Positions 7,473-10,042 of a DNA stretch of 10,042 bases are shown here, piece after piece. Source of the stretch: Chloromonas sp. AAM2 (taxonomy: Eukaryota; Chlorophyta; Chlorophyceae; Chlamydomonadales; Chlamydomonadaceae); the NCBI GenBank assembly GCA_004335635.1, contig QAXH01002409.1:1-10042 (forward strand). Reading direction: 5' to 3'. Position 1 is the first letter of the stretch. The number at the start of each line of letters is the position of its first letter. The notes below the pieces were generated by a model. The model worked only from the letters and a program-made list of their open reading frames with translations. It was not told the DNA's origin and ran no database searches. Made by a program: the position numbers and the translations under genes.

Positions 7473-10042
7473 ATGGCCGAGGAGCGGCCTACGATCGTGT
7501 TTGACCTGCCTGCGGCAGAACAGGAGGCCTCGCTTTTGGAAGAAGAGCGAGAGAAGCATCGTCGCAGGTGCGCCATGTCTTCATTAGGCTTGCATGCATT
7601 CTAGACTGCACCATCCATGTCAGCATGTTCCATGTCACAGTCAGACACAACCCCGCATCAGCTGCGTGCTGCATGTGAACGCCCGCACATGCTTGCATAT
7701 CAGCGTGCATCCATGCTGCGCATGCTTAATGTCGCAGAGCTCTCAAGTTTGGCAGTGACTATGTAGACCCGGCTAAGGCTCGGCGGGGTGACAGGGATTT
7801 GATGCTGGAGGCACGAAAGGAGCGGCTGGCAAGGCCAGGGTTCGCAACCGGCATTGACGTGTTCTCCCAAGAGGAGATTGATAAGCGGGTATCCAGAGCA
7901 GCTCGGTTTGGTGCTGTTGAAGGGCTGCAGGTGGGAGGCAGGGCATGGTATGGTGATGGTTCTGGTGGTGTGGCACTTGATGGTCCTGATGGTGGTGTGG
8001 CAGACGAGCAGGTTCGTGAGGGAACACGGCGTGTGCTGCAGCCATCGTTAGTTGCATCAGCACTACTATCGCTCTACCACAGCAATGCCAGTCAACGCTC
8101 TGCATTCAGGGTGTGCAATCAGTGCCACACTGCAGTTCCACGAGTTATGGGATCACAAATGCGAAGAAGGCCTTGAGCACGTGTTCACGTCTCAAAGCAA
8201 CACAATTGCCCTGCATCCTGGTTTCCACCAAACGATGTCATGGTCACAAAAGACCAAACTCAACATGACCCAAACGTTGTCATGGGCTGTGCGCAGGGCA
8301 TAACCTATGCCCCTGATGAGGATGAGTTGGCCAAGGCACGGCGGGCCAAGAAGTTCGGTGTGGAATACGCGGCAGCAGACGGTGCCATGATGGACATGGG
8401 TGAGGGGCAAACCGGTTGGAGAAGGGGGCACAGCACAAGTGACAGCAAGTACTAATGCATACTTATACTTGTAACCTCGCTGGGGAGGGACAAGAGCACG
8501 GGCAACGACAGCCATCGCCATGTTCGTGTTGTGACATCCAGTTGATGTGGGAATCATACGTCCTCAGCCTTGTACCACTGTGTAGTATTAGTACTATACA
8601 TCACCAGTAACGTTGAGGGAACTAGCAACAGCATCTCTTTCATGGCGCAGAGCAGCAGCCCCGGTTTCACCAGTGTCGCCCCTCCCGTGCTGTGCCTCAG
8701 ATCTGTTCGAAGAGCGGGCAGAGGTGCCGCGCGACGCGGAAAGGCGGCCTGATGGGATCTACCTGTACGGGGTGGATGTCATGAGCACAGGTGGGGTGGG
8801 CGGTGGGCTGTACAGCGGGGTGCGAACTTAGGACTTGGGATGCGTGTACGCGTCTACGCGTCTACGGGTAGAAGCACGCGTCCTGCTCGCTACATTCCTG
8901 CGGGTACACGCTTTGGAATCTATGGCTTCCACACAACTCTGGCTGCATGAACGCTGTGCTACTTGTGAAGAAGCCGGGACGTGCCCTGACACGTGCATGC
9001 CGTGTTGGTGTGCGTGTGGCAGGTGACTGCTTGGCTTACTTCAAGGAGTACGGCCCCACCTTTGTGGAGTGGATCAATGACAGTGCATGTGAGTGGGAAA
9101 GGACTCAGAAGCGAGAACACGGGCAATGGCTGGAGTGAGAGTGGAAGCACCAGAACTTTGTGGCGTTGGTGCAGTGCTGCACCGTTGGTGAACCTAGAAC
9201 CTGCGTTCTTGCATGCTCCTGCATGTAGGCTTTTCTTGGGTTTGTGGATTGCGTGTTGGTGTGGAGGACATGTCCATGCATCACCAGTGCTGGTGACGGC
9301 AACAGTGTGTGTCATGCGTGTGCAGGTGTGGTTGTTTTCCGTGACCGCTTTAGTGCGGCACGCGCCATTGCGGGTATGGGTCGGCCCCTGCCTGTGGAGG
9401 AAATGACGGGAGAGAGCAGTGCAGGTGCAGGGGGCGGGGGCACGGGGGCCGGCATGTGCAGGCCAGTGCATGTGGGGCATGTGCTGGTTAGGTGTGGAAC
9501 TGCCGCCAACAGGCCCAGCCGGTGGGCAATGCGGCAGACAAGGCAGGGTCGGTCGTGTCCGCCTGTTTGTGGCTTGTGCTTGTGCCTGTAGCTTGTGCCA
9601 GGCTTGTGCAGCGTGCTCAGTCCTGATGGGTGTGACTGTGTGTCTTCAGGTCTGGACCCTACCGACCCCGCCAACATGCAGTACTTTTGGCACAAGGGGC
9701 AGGACTTCATCAAGCAGGGCACACCCATACACCTCATATACCGCATGGCGTGTGTCTCGGACAAGAAGGATGTCAACGCACCCAGGAAGACACGCGAGCT
9801 GTGGAGGACATCCAGAGGCGGCCAGGTGGGAGCATGGGGGTGAGTTTAGGTGACAGCGGGCAGGCCAGGTCGGGCTGGCACAGCAAGGCCATCCAACCAC
9901 CTGTGCGGAGTGTATAAGGGACAGTCAGGTGATCAAACCAGTGGCAGGTGCAGTGGCTGCTATCAACATGTGTGGTGGTCCAGGTTCTTCGTTCATTTGC
10001 GCACTCCTCTTGTCCAAGGCCTCAGCTAGGGTTTTTGACGAC
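7473..10042 (+). CDS. NCBP3: NCBP3-like nuclear cap-binding protein subunit 3, 5' part
   Basis: Exons: 7473-7567, 7738-7930, 8297-8399, 8701-8790, 9023-9088, 9326-9424, and 9650 to about 9825 (or 9839, at a stronger GTGAGT donor). All phases match, five of the six junctions splitting a codon or falling cleanly on phase 0. At least 274 aa are encoded and the gene runs off the right edge. NCBP3 binds the m7G cap through an RRM-like fold and links capped RNA to ARS2 and mRNA export factors in the nucleus. Family motifs, in order: FATGIDVFSQEEIDKR (67-82) then RAARFG, like the human ITGIDV...RAKRF block; YLYGVDVMST (151-160); YFKEYGPTFVEWINDSAC (166-183) followed by VVVF, matching the RRM core; and IYRMACVSDKKD, matching the human MRFATKDDKK segment. 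A second RAKKFG lies in exon 3. Start chosen at ATG 7473, opening the frame with an acidic/basic helix. The SARNP/MOS11 family shares RAxRFG motifs but lacks the RRM block. Exon 2 and 6 donors are less certain. Confidence 0.85.
8469..8473 (+). terminator. TGTAA motif inside NCBP3 intron 3
   Basis: If exon 3 is not spliced at 8400, the frame stays open for 18 more codons and stops at TAA 8453-8455. TGTAA follows 13 nt later. This is the arrangement expected of an intronic polyadenylation site, but the motif is short and may be chance. Confidence 0.3.
8847..8870. repeat. Short tandem repeat of TACGCGTC
   Basis: Two perfect copies of an 8-mer (8847-8862) are followed by a degenerate third (TACGGGTA, 8863-8870), inside NCBP3 intron 4. 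Confidence 0.8.
9572..9608. repeat. GCTTGTG-rich simple repeat
   Basis: GCTTGTG occurs at 9572, 9578, 9591 and 9602, inside NCBP3 intron 6, before the acceptor at 9649. This exemplifies the TG-rich composition of introns in this window. Confidence 0.75.

Noticed and set aside
7307..7576. 89-codon minus-strand frame overlapping the NCBP3 start
   Set aside because: It is antisense to NCBP3 exon 1 and ordinary flank, with no domain or splice support.
7738..8399. SARNP/MOS11-type protein suggested by the RAxRFG motifs
   Set aside because: The downstream YGVDVMST, YFKEY...EWINDSAC and SDKKD blocks match NCBP3 in order, which SARNP/MOS11 proteins lack.

Overview
The window is nuclear DNA of an intron-rich eukaryote, most likely a chlorophyte green alga. 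Its genes are split into short exons of about 60-260 nt, with GT-AG introns of about 145-560 nt. Donors are often GTGAGN, GTGCGN or GTGGGN, acceptors are nearly all CAG, introns are rich in TG/TGCATG, and TGTAA motifs (the chlorophyte poly(A) signal) lie near inferred 3' ends. No bacterial operon structure, Shine-Dalgarno sites, rRNA or tRNA were recognised. Long open frames here mostly read through introns and do not represent whole genes, so gene models were built from split-codon phase matching and family motifs.

Layout. Positions 1-60 are a pure (AT)n microsatellite at the window edge. Positions 370-4012, minus strand, hold an eight-exon gene for a HIT/GalT-superfamily protein (about 374-383 aa as modelled), with a CxxC pair, a conserved His-x-His-x-Gln active site and a basic N-terminus. 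Its fourth intron contains an inverted, decayed copy of the start of its own fifth exon, acceptor included, so the pre-mRNA could fold into a hairpin of about 120 bp over that splice site. Positions 4134-4405, minus strand, are a probable coding exon of an unidentified protein that ends in a stop followed by TGTAA motifs. Positions 4704-6268, plus strand, hold a complete five-exon gene model for an unrecognised 201-aa protein with an Ala-rich, Lys-rich C-terminus. Positions 6269-7472 are its 3' flank plus the upstream region of the next gene. From 7473 to the right edge, plus strand, lies the 5' part (seven exons) of an NCBP3 homologue, the alternative nuclear cap-binding subunit.

The genes do not form an evident pathway; this looks like an ordinary gene-dense stretch of algal chromosome. 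The strongest unusual signal is the inverted exon copy inside the HIT/GalT gene. Exon boundaries are inferred by eye and need transcript data. The gene identities for NCBP3 and the HIT/GalT protein rest on recalled family motifs, not on searches.
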